From the NCBI GenBank assembly GCA_024500155.1, contig CM044860.1, positions 1,224,501 to 1,288,500 on the forward strand: a stretch of DNA of 64,000 bases, written 5' to 3'. The stretch comes from Chenopodium formosanum (lineage: Eukaryota > Streptophyta > Magnoliopsida > Caryophyllales > Amaranthaceae). The position numbers were made by a program, and so were the translations under genes. The first letter of the stretch is position 1, and every line of letters begins with the position of its first letter. The notes beneath the pieces are model-generated. The model was not told the origin of the DNA, searched no databases, and saw only the letters and a program-made list of their open reading frames with translations. Below, piece after piece: positions 13,001 through 25,195 of this stretch.

Positions 13001-14635
13001 GAATCCCTCTGTAAGAAACTAATGACCTCAACTGTCACTCCATTCTTGTTGGTTGATGGCATTTAAGATATAATGTTTTGTTACCAGAACAAATTTAGTA
13101 TTTTGGCTGAATAGAGAGATTGATGGATGGTCCACAATGTTCGCTAGGGTTTGAAGAAGGCAAATATCATTTCCGACCAATTGTCAAGTCCATTTATTTC
13201 TTCACAAATCAGAACCATACCCTTGTCCATACTCAGCTCATACCGTGCTGACTAACAGCAGCTTTTAGCCCAAAGGATAAGCATCATAGCTCCTCTAACT
13301 CAAAGCAGTTTCAGATTCAGCCAAATTTCACAGCTTTGTTGTTTACATTATTGAGCAATTTAAGTTACTTCATGGATCAATATAGCCTTACCCCTAATCA
13401 AAGGTAGGGGTAAGGCATATGCGTTGGAGCCTTCCTAGACTCTGCCACTGGCAGGAATACCTGATGGCTGTTATTTTAACAGTTGTATTATATGCTTCCC
13501 AACACAATTTTTACAAAGCTAATCCAGTAATCCTAACTGAAAAGTAGTAAAATATGCAATAAAATTGTCACCCACTTTCTTGGTAGCAATGTTACCCATG
13601 GTCTGATAATTGAAAATTTTGAAATACATTCTGCTGTATTCCTGTATTGAAGAACTGTCCTGGTCGATCTCCAGTACCCCAAAATTAGCTTAATATATAT
13701 AATGAGACGGTAGTTTTTCGTGTTGTAGTCACTTCCAAGCCCCAAGTTTCAACCCCAAAGCAAGATGATGTCTAAACCAGAGGTGGGAGAAACAACCAAT
13801 AAAAAAAAGTATACCAAAGGCATATGACCCCTCTCTTTCGGGAACTGAAGACAAAAGGAAAGGGCAAAGAGCCAAAGCAAACCCACAGTCAACCAGTGCA
13901 AAGCATGCTAGCCTCTATCTCCTCTAATACAAATCAAGTACTATGTATACAAATATTACTGCTGCTATAGTTGTCAAAAAGATGGGATTCAGATTATCCA
14001 AATCTGAGCCACCAATTCCATTGAGCAGTTTAATCAGAGAGGTCCTTAGACACACAGAGATCTATTCAACTATATATAGCATATCATTTCGGAACTACTG
14101 TTAATTTTGCATTGAACTGAAGTTCTCACACATAGTATGCATAGAATTTTTCATTAAACTTGAATGTGAATAGTACGAACAATAAAATTGATGATTTTTA
14201 AAGAAAGGGTTGCACAGAATATAGGACAACACAGATCAATAAGAAAATATTAAAAAAATTCCAATGTATCAGCAGCTGGCAATTTTCTTTTCATATCATC
14301 CATTAATTTCTTTTGTACATACGGAAAAAAAAATAGTTGGATGTAGCAGTCACATGAAACTATGATAAACAAGGACTTGAGAACACCACAAGCTAGCATG
14401 ACAATGACCTAATACCAATAGTCAAAGCATGATATATACATGTTATATTGATCAAATAACTTCATTTGTAAAGCGTTTTGACAATTTATTACCCCTGAAA
14501 CTATTATCAACAGGTTACAAGTTACAACATCCCTCTTTACCCAACATAACCTCAGAAAAGCAACAATCTTATGATCCACGATGAGATTAGATACCAAAAC
14601 ACAAATAAATGACTACAAACAAGGTAATCAAACAT

Positions 14636-14705
<70 letters not shown>

Positions 14706-15892
14706 CGTTTGCATTTTCTGAATCTTCTTAACAAAAACATACAAATCATAATACTGTTGCTATGAATAGAAAGACCCTACCTTATCCATGTTGGGCACAA
14801 GCTCTTGAAGCTTCCTTATACGATCACTAATCCTCGTCCTTCGAACCTAAACCAATCAAATAAGCAAAAAAGGAAATACTAAACCATCAAACAACTGCTA
14901 TGGAGTTTCATATATTCACAGACCACCCAATTGAAAGGATGGAAATCAATATCTTACCCTCTCAGCAATACTACGAGGATGGGTAGCACAACCCCGCTTT
15001 GCCCGAACCCTACAAGGTACTGAATCCTCCAACAGCTTCTCCATTTCCATCTCCACCAAGCTACTTGCTGTACTCAATTGCCCACTGTGCTCCCCTCTCT
15101 ACAATTCCCAAAGTCAAGTTATCAACAAATTTATCATCCAATCAAACCAATTTACTTTCTAAAATTCCACAAACAGCTCTATCCAAAGTCAATTTCCCCC
15201 AAAAAAAAAAATCATAAAATTCCACAAAACTAGAAAAAAATAAATACCCACTTGATCCAATGCCTAATAAAAGTCATTGCATAAACAAATCCCACTTGAA
15301 TCCATTAACAAAAGCCAAAAAGAAGAGAGAGAAAATTAAAAGTTACCCTATGAGATGAGAAATTAGGGGAGTGTTGCTCTGAATCATTCTCCCTCAATCT
15401 TTTACCAGAACCAGAAACATCAACAGAAGATCCTCCTCCTCCACTTCCACTACCACCAAAATCATAATTTGACGGAATCCCAAAACTCGAGAAATACCCA
15501 TCAATATTCGCACTCAAGAACTCCGCCGGAGAACTATTCATCCTCTGAAACGCCACCGAATTCCCCGGCTGCTGGGCCCCACCACCTCCTTCAAAGAACC
15601 CCGGATCAGCCGGCGAGATGTTGTAGGAAGTATTGGGCCGAGACACCGGATTTGGGCCGGGCCCAGCAGCTGAAGAAGAAGTATTAGTTCCGGCGGTGAG
15701 GAGTTGGGTTAGCCCACCTTGGTGGGTATTATGTGGGCCTGAAAGTTTCAACGAATCATCATCTTCTAGAAGTGCATCTAACCATGTTGCTGGTGCTGAA
15801 CGGAATCGAGCGAGTCCACTTGTCCGAGTCAACTCGTTAGCTCCACCACCACCACCTCCGCCGCCACCTCCGCCGCCAGCTGTGTCTTGCAT
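10049..15892 (-). CDS. bHLH transcription factor, bHLH80/81 (FLOWERING BHLH) group
   Basis: Five exons on the minus strand: 15892-15347, 15098-14958, 14846-14781, 10400-10332 and 10096-10049. All are joined in phase 0 and encode about 289 aa. Exon 1 gives a Gly run and then ARFRSAPATWLDALLED, the diagnostic N-terminal motif of the bHLH80/81/122/128/129/130 clade. Exon 2 ends with RAKRGCATHPRSIAER and exon 3 gives VRRTRISDRIRKLQELVPN, together the basic region and helix 1. Exon 4 gives TNTADMLEEAVEYVKNLQK (loop and helix 2). Exon 5 is a short DLTEQQKKCKCIAKS tail. The basic region keeps the H-E-R DNA-contact residues, as for E-box binding. Members activate CONSTANS or act in ABA and guard-cell responses in Arabidopsis. 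Intron 3 (10401-14780) is unusually long at 4.4 kb. The short size matches bHLH80/81 best. Confidence 0.9.
10661..10794. repeat. 67-bp tandem duplication inside bHLH intron 3
   Basis: Two adjacent 67-bp copies (10661-10727 and 10728-10794) beginning TATTACTGGATATGTG differ at one base (AAAC versus AATC). This is a recent local duplication with no coding content. Confidence 0.9.
12468..12622. repeat. Segment duplicated at 25682-25855
   Basis: This part of bHLH intron 3, beginning ACCTTAAAGCAGCAATCAG and ending CTTCATAACCTATCA, recurs in the same order at 25682-25855 with scattered substitutions and one short insertion in the second copy. It is either a small dispersed repeat or a relic of a duplication. 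No terminal repeats were recognised. Confidence 0.7.
13385..13416. repeat. Perfect 12-bp hairpin in bHLH intron 3
   Basis: GCCTTACCCCTA and its exact complement TAGGGGTAAGGC are separated by 8 nt. This is a compact stem-loop in intronic DNA. It is too short for a microRNA precursor, and no function is implied. Confidence 0.7.
14636..14706. repeat. (CAA)n microsatellite
   Basis: A near-perfect run of about 23 CAA/ACA units in intron 3, about 75 bp downstream (in the gene's sense) of exon 3. On the minus strand it reads as (TTG)n. The poly-Cys open frame across it is an artefact. Confidence 0.95.
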
Positions 15893-17915
15893 AGTTTGGT
15901 GCTCTTCTGTCTTTTTTTTTCTCTCTCTCTATCTCAAAGTTAGTAGCTTTTGGGTACAGTGAGAAGTCCACTTGCTTTTTTATTTTCACAAAATAATAAA
16001 TTAATTAATTAAATAAATAAATAAATGCAGGATAAGAGGAGGAAGAAGAAGAAAGGAGGTGAGGTTTGGCGCGTGAGGAGTGAGAATGGGTTTTGGGTTA
16101 AAACGGTGTCGTTTTGGGTGGAAAATGACAGTGAAATGATTTTGTGATTTAAGAATTAGGATCTAAGTGTTAGATGTTCTTACTCGCAACCATTGAGCGT
16201 GAGTTTCACGTACCAATTGTTTGGTTTTTAAGTGAGGGCCCACCCTATGCAGTGATTCGCATAAATTATATCGTATTCTATGCTAGATTATTAAACTTAT
16301 ACGGAATACTTCATAGGTTAGTGTATTTATTTGCGTGTACATTTTATGCGTCGCTATATGATATATTTTCTCTGTTTCAATAATATTGTAAGATAAAATT
16401 ACACATTTTAATGCATATTTTATATGTTATATTACCTCCTTTAATTATTACTAGTTTTGTGTCTTGTGCAATGCCCAGATTGCATTATTTATTGATTTTT
16501 AAGATTAATTTATTTTAAAATGTATGTCAAATTTTAAAATATACAATTATTGGTTCAAAATTATTTAGAAATTGATGTGCTTATGTGACAATTTAAACTA
16601 TGCAGTAGACATGTAATGACTAATAATAATATTAGTGAAAATGTTCAACTAAATACATAAAATAGCAAATAAAAATTGTTCTAATCACATTGGGTTAACC
16701 TGATGTATATTATTTGAATTAAATAGAATATATTATATATAAATGGATGTTATACATTTTGAACTACTTCACTTCAAAAAAAATTATGATATAAGAGATA
16801 AATTTAGATGATAATTATTGAGAGTTATAATTTAATTTTTTTTAAATAGAATTAAAATTCAATTTGTACATATAAAATATTGGTATTTTATCAAAAATAA
16901 AACTTTAAACTAACAATTTTGTCCTAAAATTCTATCTAAAATTGATTGAAAATAGAACTTTAAACTAACTATTTTCCTCTGAAATCCATCTAAGGTGGCA
17001 CGACACTTGGGGAAAAATTGAAATGCTAAGTGTCGCTATCTTGTACCTTTATATTAGTTATATGATGTGCAACAAAGAAATATTTTATGTCTCACAAATA
17101 ATATCCTTTTGCTGCGGAGAAGTATTGGCGCATAGGCCCTATATATTTCACTTGCAAATAGGAGGACATTTTTGTAAGTAATGAGAACTTGAGAAGAAGT
17201 GGTTGTGGAAAATATGATGGCAAAAATACCACTACATGCATAATAGTACATATAAAGTACTATTCAAACAATATATATTTTAATAGTACATTATATGTGC
17301 ATAATAGTACACAAAAATGTTCAACTGTACCATTAAAAGAGAGAAAATGTACCACCAAATCTCAGATTACCCTCCTATATGCATGCAAAATACATAGTAC
17401 CTATGCGCTTTGATGCTCTCCTTTGTTACACATAATAATTAACGAAGGTAGCATATCGATCTTAATTATATATGAATAAAAAAATTATAAAAAGTTAATT
17501 TTATGAAAGTATTTTTATGATATGAATCTAATAATACACCACATGATTATAATTTACTTAACCTATAAATCATATTATATGGTCAACAAAAATGATGAAC
17601 AGTGCAAAAGTTTATTTTTTGTAATATTACTAGAACTGAGGAAGTATATAGCTATATACAATAAAATATACACTACTTTAAATGTGGATATGGTTAGAAA
17701 TCTACATTGTATCGTACTTCGTATATTGTAGCTAGGATCGAGTAAGACGAGTATGTAGAGTACTAAAGTTAAGACAAGATTGAAGTATCTAAGATCGAAT
17801 TAGAGTTGAATTAATTATTAGTGTTTTAACACGCCAAATTTAGTAAGCATATAATGAATATGCTAATTAGGATAAGTTCAAATTTAACTTATTTAAGTTA
17901 ATATTAGCATTAATA
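15893..17915. other. bHLH promoter and AT-rich intergenic DNA
   Basis: The bHLH 5' UTR and promoter begin here, with a CT-rich tract at about 15911-15935 and an AATTAAT/AAAT run at about 15990-16026. From 16400 to 17900 the DNA is strongly AT-rich with imperfect short repeats (for example the AACTTTAAACTAAC units near 16900 and 16950). No credible gene is present. Confidence 0.55.
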
Positions 17916-18910
17916 TTATATCAAGATAGCCACTTTGTCAGAGGTGACAAAGGGTAACGAAACAGATGGGCAGTCCTCCATCCATAGCTGCTCCTCACTT
18001 AGAGTAAGGGAATGTTTAGCTACAAAGTGAGCTACCTTATTACAAGATCTTGACTGAAAAGAAAAACAGCAAAAAGCACAAATACTAGCAATACTCAGAA
18101 TATCATCCACTACAAGTTGGGTAGCAGTCCTCTCTTTCTTGTTTGACAACATCATATTGACGAGTTGAAGGCAATCCGAAGAAACCACCAAACTTCTAAG
18201 ACCAGCACCGTATGCATATTTGAGGCCAAAATACATAGCTTGGGATTCTGCATAGCAAACGTCAGTTAGACCCTCTAGGGACTTACCCCCAGACATTAAC
18301 ACGTCCACTAGATAATCGCGCACAACCATCCCCAAACCTACTTTCCCCTCTTTCGATATGGCCGCGTCTGTGTTGAGCTTAAACTTATTAGGGGGAGGGG
18401 CTATCCAATATGAGGGATTGTCGTTGCTAGCAGGCGGAGGATCACTAGGCTCACGTAAAGTGGCTGCTTCAAATTCGCCAAGGAGACTAAGAGTCTTAGA
18501 CACTACCAGCGAGACATCAGTCTTCTTTTTCTCAAAAATCCACAGATTACGCATCTCCCATATCTTCCACCAAAACATCAGAAAAATCTCCCAACTATTT
18601 CCCACAGTGAGTGATTTCACCATATCACCACACCACTCACGAACTGAAACATTTTCCCAAGGACCCGTATCAAGTCTTAGTGGTGAGATCTTCCAAATTA
18701 GCTGACTTTTAGGGCACAAGGCAGCCATATGCATTAAAGGTTCCCTCTCCTCACCACAACGGAGACCAATGGGATCAATTTGCATTCCACGTCTACACAG
18801 CTCCTCACGAACAGGTAGGCCTCTTTTCATTGCTCGTCAAATCACGGACTTCACCTTTGAGGGTACCTTTGCTTCCCAGATTTTCTTCCATATGAGATCA
18901 TCCTCTGACT
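17916..18910 (-). mobile_element. LINE 3' remnant: zinc-binding RVT region plus RNase H
   Basis: A minus-strand frame of 304 codons (17916-18830), extended upstream to about 18910 through one in-frame stop, encodes the end of a non-LTR retrotransposon ORF2. The upstream part has the zf-RVT pattern (IWEAKVPSKVK, then LPVREELCRRG and a C-H-C spacing). The downstream part is a plant LINE RNase H: NTDAAISKEGKVGLGMVVRD, YAESQAMYFGLKYA, VVSSDCLQLVNMM and NKVAHFVAKHSL. The conserved D-E-D residues appear present. The reverse transcriptase core and 5' part are missing, and no poly-A tail or target duplication was identified. It is inactive. Confidence 0.82.
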
Positions 18911-19222
18911 AAGAGAGGGCCCTGCATCCCCCTTGCTTCGTTGGAGTTCAAGGTGATATGTAGAACGAACAGTAAACCCCCTAATTGTGCAAATTTTATT
19001 TAGTAAAATGTATTTGTTGTATATTTATTACGTATTAATTAACTAGTTTATGATTATTATAATTTATATATGCTAAATAATTACCACAAGATTAATTTTT
19101 AACTAACATAAAATCATAAATAGGTTGTTCTTGGATTATTTTACGAAAGAGCTTTAGCCCCTTTTTGGTTGGGAGGTGATGACAGAAATAAATCAAATGT
19201 GATTAATTCAATGTAGAGGAAT

Positions 19223-19450
19223 TGTTAGAGAAAATATCGGGAGAGGAAAATAGAGAGAGATATTCTGAGAGAAAACGGTTACAGCATCACTGCCTTTATA
19301 CATGAACCAAGGAGCTCAGCTCAGCTAGCTGGCAAGAATCTAATACATTCATGCACCAAAATAACAGAAAGCTAAAGGACAAAATAAAATAACAGAATGA
19401 CAGCTCATTGAATATTTAATATCCAATAATTTGGTGTGCTATCCTTAATA
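19223..19450 (-). repeat. Probable 3' LTR of truncated Ty1/copia element
   Basis: The plus strand starts TGTTAGAGAAAATATCGGG at 19223. The other end, at 19450, reads TTAATA and lies directly against a polypurine tract. On the minus strand the LTR therefore runs TATTAAGG...TCTAACA, so the expected TGTTA...TAACA termini survive with one change. Its length is about 228 bp. The matching 5' LTR is not present. Confidence 0.6.
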
Positions 19451-19466
19451 CCCCCCCCCTCTCAAG
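19451..19466 (-). other. Polypurine tract of copia element
   Basis: On the minus strand this reads TTGAGAGGGGGGGGG, adjacent to the inferred 3' LTR. That is the expected plus-strand primer position. Confidence 0.65.
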
Positions 19467-19469
19467 CTG

Positions 19470-21318
19470 GTGAGTGAGGCAAGGAAAAAGCTCCTAGCTT
19501 GCGAACATGTTGATTGTGCAGCTGAACAGGAAGAATTTTTGTCAGGATATCAGCAATCTATCAGAAGAAGCAATCTTCTCAGTCTTGATGGTGCCTTGAT
19601 GAATTTGATCTCGAACATAATGACAATCAATTTCTACATGCTTTGTGCGCTCATGTAGAACAGGGTTAGCAGCAATAGCAAGTGCAGCCTGATTGTCACA
19701 TTTGAGCACAATTGGTGGCAAATTTTTCAAGCCTTGATCCTAAAGAATAGTTGTAAGCCAAGTGACTTCACAAGTAGTAAAAGCCATGGCCCTATATTCT
19801 ACCTGTGCAGATGATACAGTAACCAGTTGTAGATCTTCTGGACAACCAGCCCAATCACTATCACAGTAGGCTGTTAGAGTAGCAGCAGAGCTTGAGGCTA
19901 GTAAAATTCCTTAAGAAATGGTACCAACCATATATCTAAGCAAGCGTTTAGCAGCCTGTAAATGAACTGCAGTAGGCTGATGCATGAATTGAGCTAATAT
20001 TTAAACAGAAAATGCAATATCAGGCCTTGTAATAGTGAGATAAATGATCCTGCAAAGCAACCATTGGTATATTCCAGGATCAGAAAGGAAATCACCCTTG
20101 TCAACAATTTACTTGAGATGACTGTCCATAGGGAGCTGTAAGGGCTTGGTGTGCAGCATACCAAACTCCTTGAGAATGTCAGTAGTGTATTTCTTTTGAG
20201 AAAGAAAAAATCCAGCATCTGATCTGTCTATCTCAATACCAAGAAAATATCTAACAAGACCTAGATCCTTCATATGAAAAGCTGTAGATAGCAAAGATTT
20301 GAGATTATTGATTTCTGACATACTATCACCATAAATAAGAAGATCATCTACATAAACTAAGATGAGAGTAAGAGAATTGTTCTGTAGTTTAGTGAAGAGG
20401 CTGTAATTTGATTTGGATTGAGTGAAGCTCATTTGCAGTAGGGTACAGGACAGCTTGTGAAACCACTGTCTTGGAGCCTGCTTGAGCCCATACAATGATT
20501 TCTTAAGCTTGCATACCAAAGAAGAGTCAGCCTTAGGAACAAGAGAGATTTCTGCAACAGTCTGAATTCTGCTTCCAAGACCTGTGTAACCTTGTGGCAT
20601 TTTCATGTAAACCTCTTCAGAAAGATCACCATGCAGGAAAGCATGGGTGACATCCATTTGTACAGCATGCCAACCTTCCAGGGCTGCAACAGCTAACAAT
20701 GTTCTCACAGTTGTCATTTTGGCAACTGGAGCAAAGGTTTCAGAATAATCAATGTCATACTGTTGCTTACATCCAAGAATGACAAGCCTTGATTTATGTC
20801 TTTCAATGCTACCATCAGATTGTATTTTGTTTTATACAGCCATTTACACCCAATTACACTTTTACCAGCAGGTAAAGAGGTGATGTCCCAAGTATCATTG
20901 AGCTCAAGAGCTTCTACCTCAGAATTCATGGCTTTAACCCAGTGATGGTGTTTAACTGCATCCTTAAAGTGAATTGGATTAGTTTCTTTGGTCAAAGATG
21001 ATGGAAAGCAATTGAAATCAGGTTGAATAGTGGTGAAAGCAAGGTTAGAAATGTGGAAGCTTGGTTTATTGAGCATAATGTAATCTTTGCTCCAGAGAGG
21101 AAGACTGTGATCTCTGGTGGATTTTCTTACTGGGGGAGGAATGGGAGAATTATTTGGTGAGTTGGTTGGAGGAGGAGTGGGAAAAGGTGTATTGTAAGGT
21201 GTGAAAGGAGAGTTGGTGTCAAGTGCAGGTGAGGGATCATAATTTGGAGTAGATGGGTGTCATCTGACTCAGAGTCTTCAAAATCTATCTTATAAAATAA
21301 AATAATAGTAACTTTCAA
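19470..21318 (-). pseudogene. Ty1/copia polyprotein remnant (integrase end, RT, RNase H)
   Basis: Read on the minus strand from 21318. First comes a Pro/Leu-rich integrase C-terminal stretch. Then follows the RT entry with WVKAMNSEVEALELNDTW and IGCKWLYKTKYN (about 20780-20960). A frameshift near 20840 breaks it. RT core: VQMDVTHAFLHGDLSEEVYM, LKKSLYGLKQAPRQW and the catalytic YVDDLLIYG (about 20330-20650). The RNase H part includes CDNQAALAIAANPVLHERTKH (about 19620-19720). Further frameshifts and stops separate these blocks. gag, protease and most of integrase are lost, so the element is 5'-truncated and dead. Domain order places it in copia and not gypsy. Confidence 0.87.
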
Positions 21319-23188
21319 AAACTGTCTTATAAATATGTTATTTTTAATTATACCATAAAATTTGTTTTAAAAAGTTGAACAAAATTGAGAAGTTTACAAT
21401 TTTTGAGTGATCATTAATTCATGGGTATTAAATTGAATAACATAGATGTATTTTACTAATGAAACTATAGAAATTGCATCGTTGTTTTATCTCATACGGA
21501 GTATAATTCTATAACGTATACTTCTATTATAAATGGTATTCTACATTTGCCTTTTATAAAATTTGATTATCAAGATTCAAGTGTGTTTATATTTGGCATT
21601 TGGGACAAAAACTCAATTAACCCAGGTATCGCAGGGCAACAAACTAATTATATACATATATGTTAACTTACCTAAAAAGCTTTCTATGCAAAAAATATTG
21701 TAAAAGAAATTACAAGACAATAAATCAATCCATATCATAACAAATAGTACTAATGCTACCACCTAGACATAACAAACAAATGAACTACTAATGCAACTAT
21801 AATCACATACACAAATCTCAAGAATTAAGACAAGAAGTGCTCTGACGCGAACTGTAGACACCGCTCTATCAAGGTAGATGGGGGAGGCGGCTGTCGAAGG
21901 TCGGATGCTACTACAGGAGGTAAAGACTGTCCGAACCTAAGGTCAACGATAACCGTCAGGCCATCTCGAGCAGGAGCAGATGTCGTCAGCCAATGATGCA
22001 GACCCAAAAAACAACAGCAACCAAATGCGGTGACCGAAAGCCAAAGAGGTCGTCACGCCTGTACTCGAGTGACGCTCAACACGACTGTCTGCAGTAGTGC
22101 GAGTGACGTGTGAACAAACATGTACTCAAATGCCGGAAGAACGACCATCTGAAGGCAAAAGAAGTCCACCGTAAAAAACAAAGTAACCCACAGTGAATCG
22201 CGAGTCATTGACTCGTCAGACAAGCTGCCATCAACAGTGCAGGCTAGAGGTACCAGAGCTGTAACCGTGCAGCCTAGCCCCATATGAAATGGGGGTGGAA
22301 TTATATGGGGTGGAACCATCCGAGTGATCCGAGACCTCCTAAGCCAGAGTGGAAAGTGCAGCACAACTAGGTGCACTCCTGAAAGCACGACAAGCAGGAA
22401 GTACAACAAGACATCTCGTGTAGCATCCTGTGAAAAAAAATATTAAATCTCGTAAAGTATGTCACTTGATAGTTGTTAAGCTTATTTTTTTAACTACTTT
22501 CTCCGTGTTAAAACTAGCATCATTTCCTTAAAATGAAAATGTCATAATACTTGTAACAATTCCTTAAAATGAAAATGTCGTATTACTTGCAAAACACTAT
22601 AATTGGAGTGTTATTTTAATTAAAATGGTGCTATTATCCTTATTTAAACATCATGGCCCAATTATTTATATTCATAACTCCATTTTAAATTCTAAAAACA
22701 TGTGAAACCCACTTTTCTTAGCTAATATGAAAAAGCGTGTATTTAGATGTGATTATTGAGCGGACCGACCAGGACAAGGCAAAAAAAATCAACCCATCCC
22801 TAAAAAAAACAACTTAAATAGCATTTCCAAGCTCGCCCATAAAAATTTTAAAATTAAGTCAGACCGAAAACTATGCCCAAAACCCGACCAAATTCGGGCC
22901 ATGTGTTGCAAGTAATAAAAAACGAATGAAGTATTTCATAAATTTACTTTTTCATTGAATATTGCTTGAATATTTCATTTAGGGCCTGTTCTCATATGAT
23001 TATTTTCACTTCAGTTCAATTCTAATAAGTTCAGTTCAGTTAAGCTCCTAACCTTATTTAATTTTTTTTTTATTAAAACATTAAACTTGATTGAATTCTT
23101 TATAAATAAGGATAATTAAACTAGCTTTATTTTTAATCCACTTTTTAAAAAAATTACACTATACTCTCTTTGCCGCCATAGATGCTGT
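21319..23188. other. Intergenic, including an unexplained GC-richer block
   Basis: Most of this is AT-rich. 21825-22430 is distinctly richer in GC and CG dinucleotides, with overlapping minus-strand open frames (60 and 118 codons) that match no family I recognise. It may be a transposon interior. 22981-23050 resembles one end of the GAACTGAA-type MITE family seen at 114-246. Confidence 0.5.
22524..22590. repeat. 36-bp tandem duplication
   Basis: TTCCTTAAAATGAAAATGTC starts at 22524 and again at 22560, giving two adjacent copies of about 36 bp that diverge slightly (CATAATAC versus GTATTAC). Confidence 0.75.
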
Positions 23189-24109
23189 CTCATAAGTAGG
23201 GGTGTTCAAAAAAACCCGACCCGATTGTCCCGACCCGATTTCCCGATGACCCGAATAAAAACCCGATGGGAAATTTGGGGAAAAAAATTATATTTTCGGG
23301 TCGGGTACCCGACCCGGGAAACCTACCTGTTTTCGGGTCAGGTCATGGGCCGTATTTTTTTATTTTCGGGTACCCGATTACCCGAAAATAAATTAATATG
23401 AAAAAAAAAACACCCACATAACTCAAAATATTGCCCATTATGTAAATAAGCCCACTGCCCACTTGCCCAGTGCCCACCCACTGACCCAAATTACTCACTC
23501 ACTCACTCACCCAAATTAGGGCTCACTCTCTCTCTTCCTCTCATTCACTCACCGCCGTCCTCTCTCTCTTCCTCTCTCTCTCTCTCTCTTCCTCTCTGGG
23601 CTCTCTCTCTCTTCCTCTCTTCCTGCCATTCACAGTTTCACACTACTACACGAATTCAAGACTTCAAGCCTTCACGGATTTGCCTTCATTCAAGCCTTTG
23701 ACGAGTTAAATCCTCAATTTTGACGAGTTCTAATCTCAGGTACTTTCTATTCTCACGCGATTTTTTAGGGTATTTTAATTTCGTTGTAAGTTGTGGTATA
23801 TTGTTCAATGTTCATGGAATTTGTGGTATATTGGTTGTATACTTGTATGTTTATGGAATTCGTGGGTATATTGGATTATTGGTTGTGTATCTGAATTTTT
23901 TTAGGGGTATTTTCGTTGTAATTTTCGTGGTATTTTCGTTGTAATTTTCGTTGTAATTTTCGTGGTATTTTGTGGTATATTCTGCATTTATAATTGAAGA
24001 AATGAATTATGTTGAAATATGTCTTGAATTTGTAATTTTGTATGTCTGAATTTTCGTTGTTTCGTTGTATTTCATCAGTTTACCCTTTAATTATATAGTT
24101 GATTAGTTG

Positions 24110-24330
24110 CTGTCTTGCTGAATTGCTGAGAATGCTGACTTGCTGCCTTGCTGAGTTGCTGGTGATACTTGCTGAGAAATGAATTATGTAATGTTGATAT
24201 ATGTCTTGCTGACTTGCTGACTTGAATTATGTTGATTGTTGATATGTCTTGCTGACTTGCTGACTTGAATTATGTTGATTGTTGATATATGTCTTGCTGA
24301 CTTGCTGAGAATGCTGACTTGCTGTCTGAT
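24110..24330. repeat. Imperfect direct repeats of TTGCTGACTTGCTGA units
   Basis: Units built on CTTGCTGACTTGCTGACTTGA and ATGTTGATTGTTGATATGTC repeat several times inside the hAT element's leader region. They lie upstream of the residual coding start and probably arose by slippage. Confidence 0.7.
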
Positions 24331-25006
24331 TAGTTGGGCAGTATAGAGAGCCTAGTTTCATACTTTCATGTATTCATGTAATACTTATGAAACAATGGTT
24401 ACTTGTTCATATGAAATTTAGGCTAATTTGTGTAACTAATCTAGATTAATTTGTGTGCACACGAAAATTTGGAATTATCTTCTTCCATCCTCATGCCGTG
24501 AGAAAGTATAATTCACTAATTGAGAAAGTATAATTCAGTCTATCAAGTTGAGAGGACTGTAATTTGTTTTTGTTTTTAATCTTTTGATATATGTAATGTT
24601 ATGATAAATAAATTGTACTCCGTACTACTGTTTTTATTTTTTTCCTAGCGACTCCATTTGATTGCTTTCAAAAAAAGTGTTTATGGCTGATATATTTTTA
24701 CAAGCATTCTCAAATGAGCTTAAAAAAACGATACCATCATTTCAATCATGCAATAGTCGTTGTATGGAGTTTGATACTTTGATGCCAGACTGCCAGTGTG
24801 GCTAATTATCTTGTTTTCCATTGTTTAGGCAGAAAGTAGAAGAATGTTGTTTATACTATTTATGTTACCTTAATTATGCTATAATTTGGTCCGAACATTC
24901 TAGCTTCAATTGTGTTAAGTTTTGATGATTTTATTCTGAAATTTGAGAAGATCTAAAACTAGCAGTAGTAATTACTTATAATTTATGTTTGTTTTTTTAC
25001 CAGAAA

Positions 25007-25195
25007 ATGTCAGATTCCGATGATTTGATGGGGACAAATTCAAATGAAACAGTTGGGAACCATGGGAACCAAAGCTGTGATGATAGTGATAAGGCAGTGA
25101 TTTTGGAGAAGGCACGACCTCCCATCTTATTTAATTTGCATTGTGACTTTGTTATATTATTGTACTTTGTAATTTGTATGTTTTTAATTATGTAA
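25007..25195 (+). pseudogene. Residual N-terminus of hAT transposase
   Basis: A splice acceptor (TTTTTTTACCAG) is followed by ATG at 25007 and an acidic start, MSDSDDLMGTNSNE, then NHGNQSCDDSDKAVILEKAR. The frame then runs into 3'-terminal AT-rich sequence. Ser/Asp-rich starts of this kind precede the BED zinc finger in plant hAT transposases. Here the zinc finger, RNase-H-like core and hATC domain are absent, consistent with an internal deletion. The assignment rests mainly on position inside the element. Confidence 0.45.

Noticed and set aside
14552..14749. Open frame with a run of more than 20 cysteines
   Set aside because: It is simply the (TTG)n/(CAA)n microsatellite read in one frame.
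15469..15962. Plus-strand frames across bHLH exon 1, one with a proline run
   Set aside because: Antisense to the glycine-rich first exon of the bHLH gene, whose motif content is unmistakable on the minus strand.
24110..24330. CRISPR-like regularly spaced repeats
   Set aside because: Units are variable in length and spacing, lie inside a plant hAT element, and the genome is eukaryotic.
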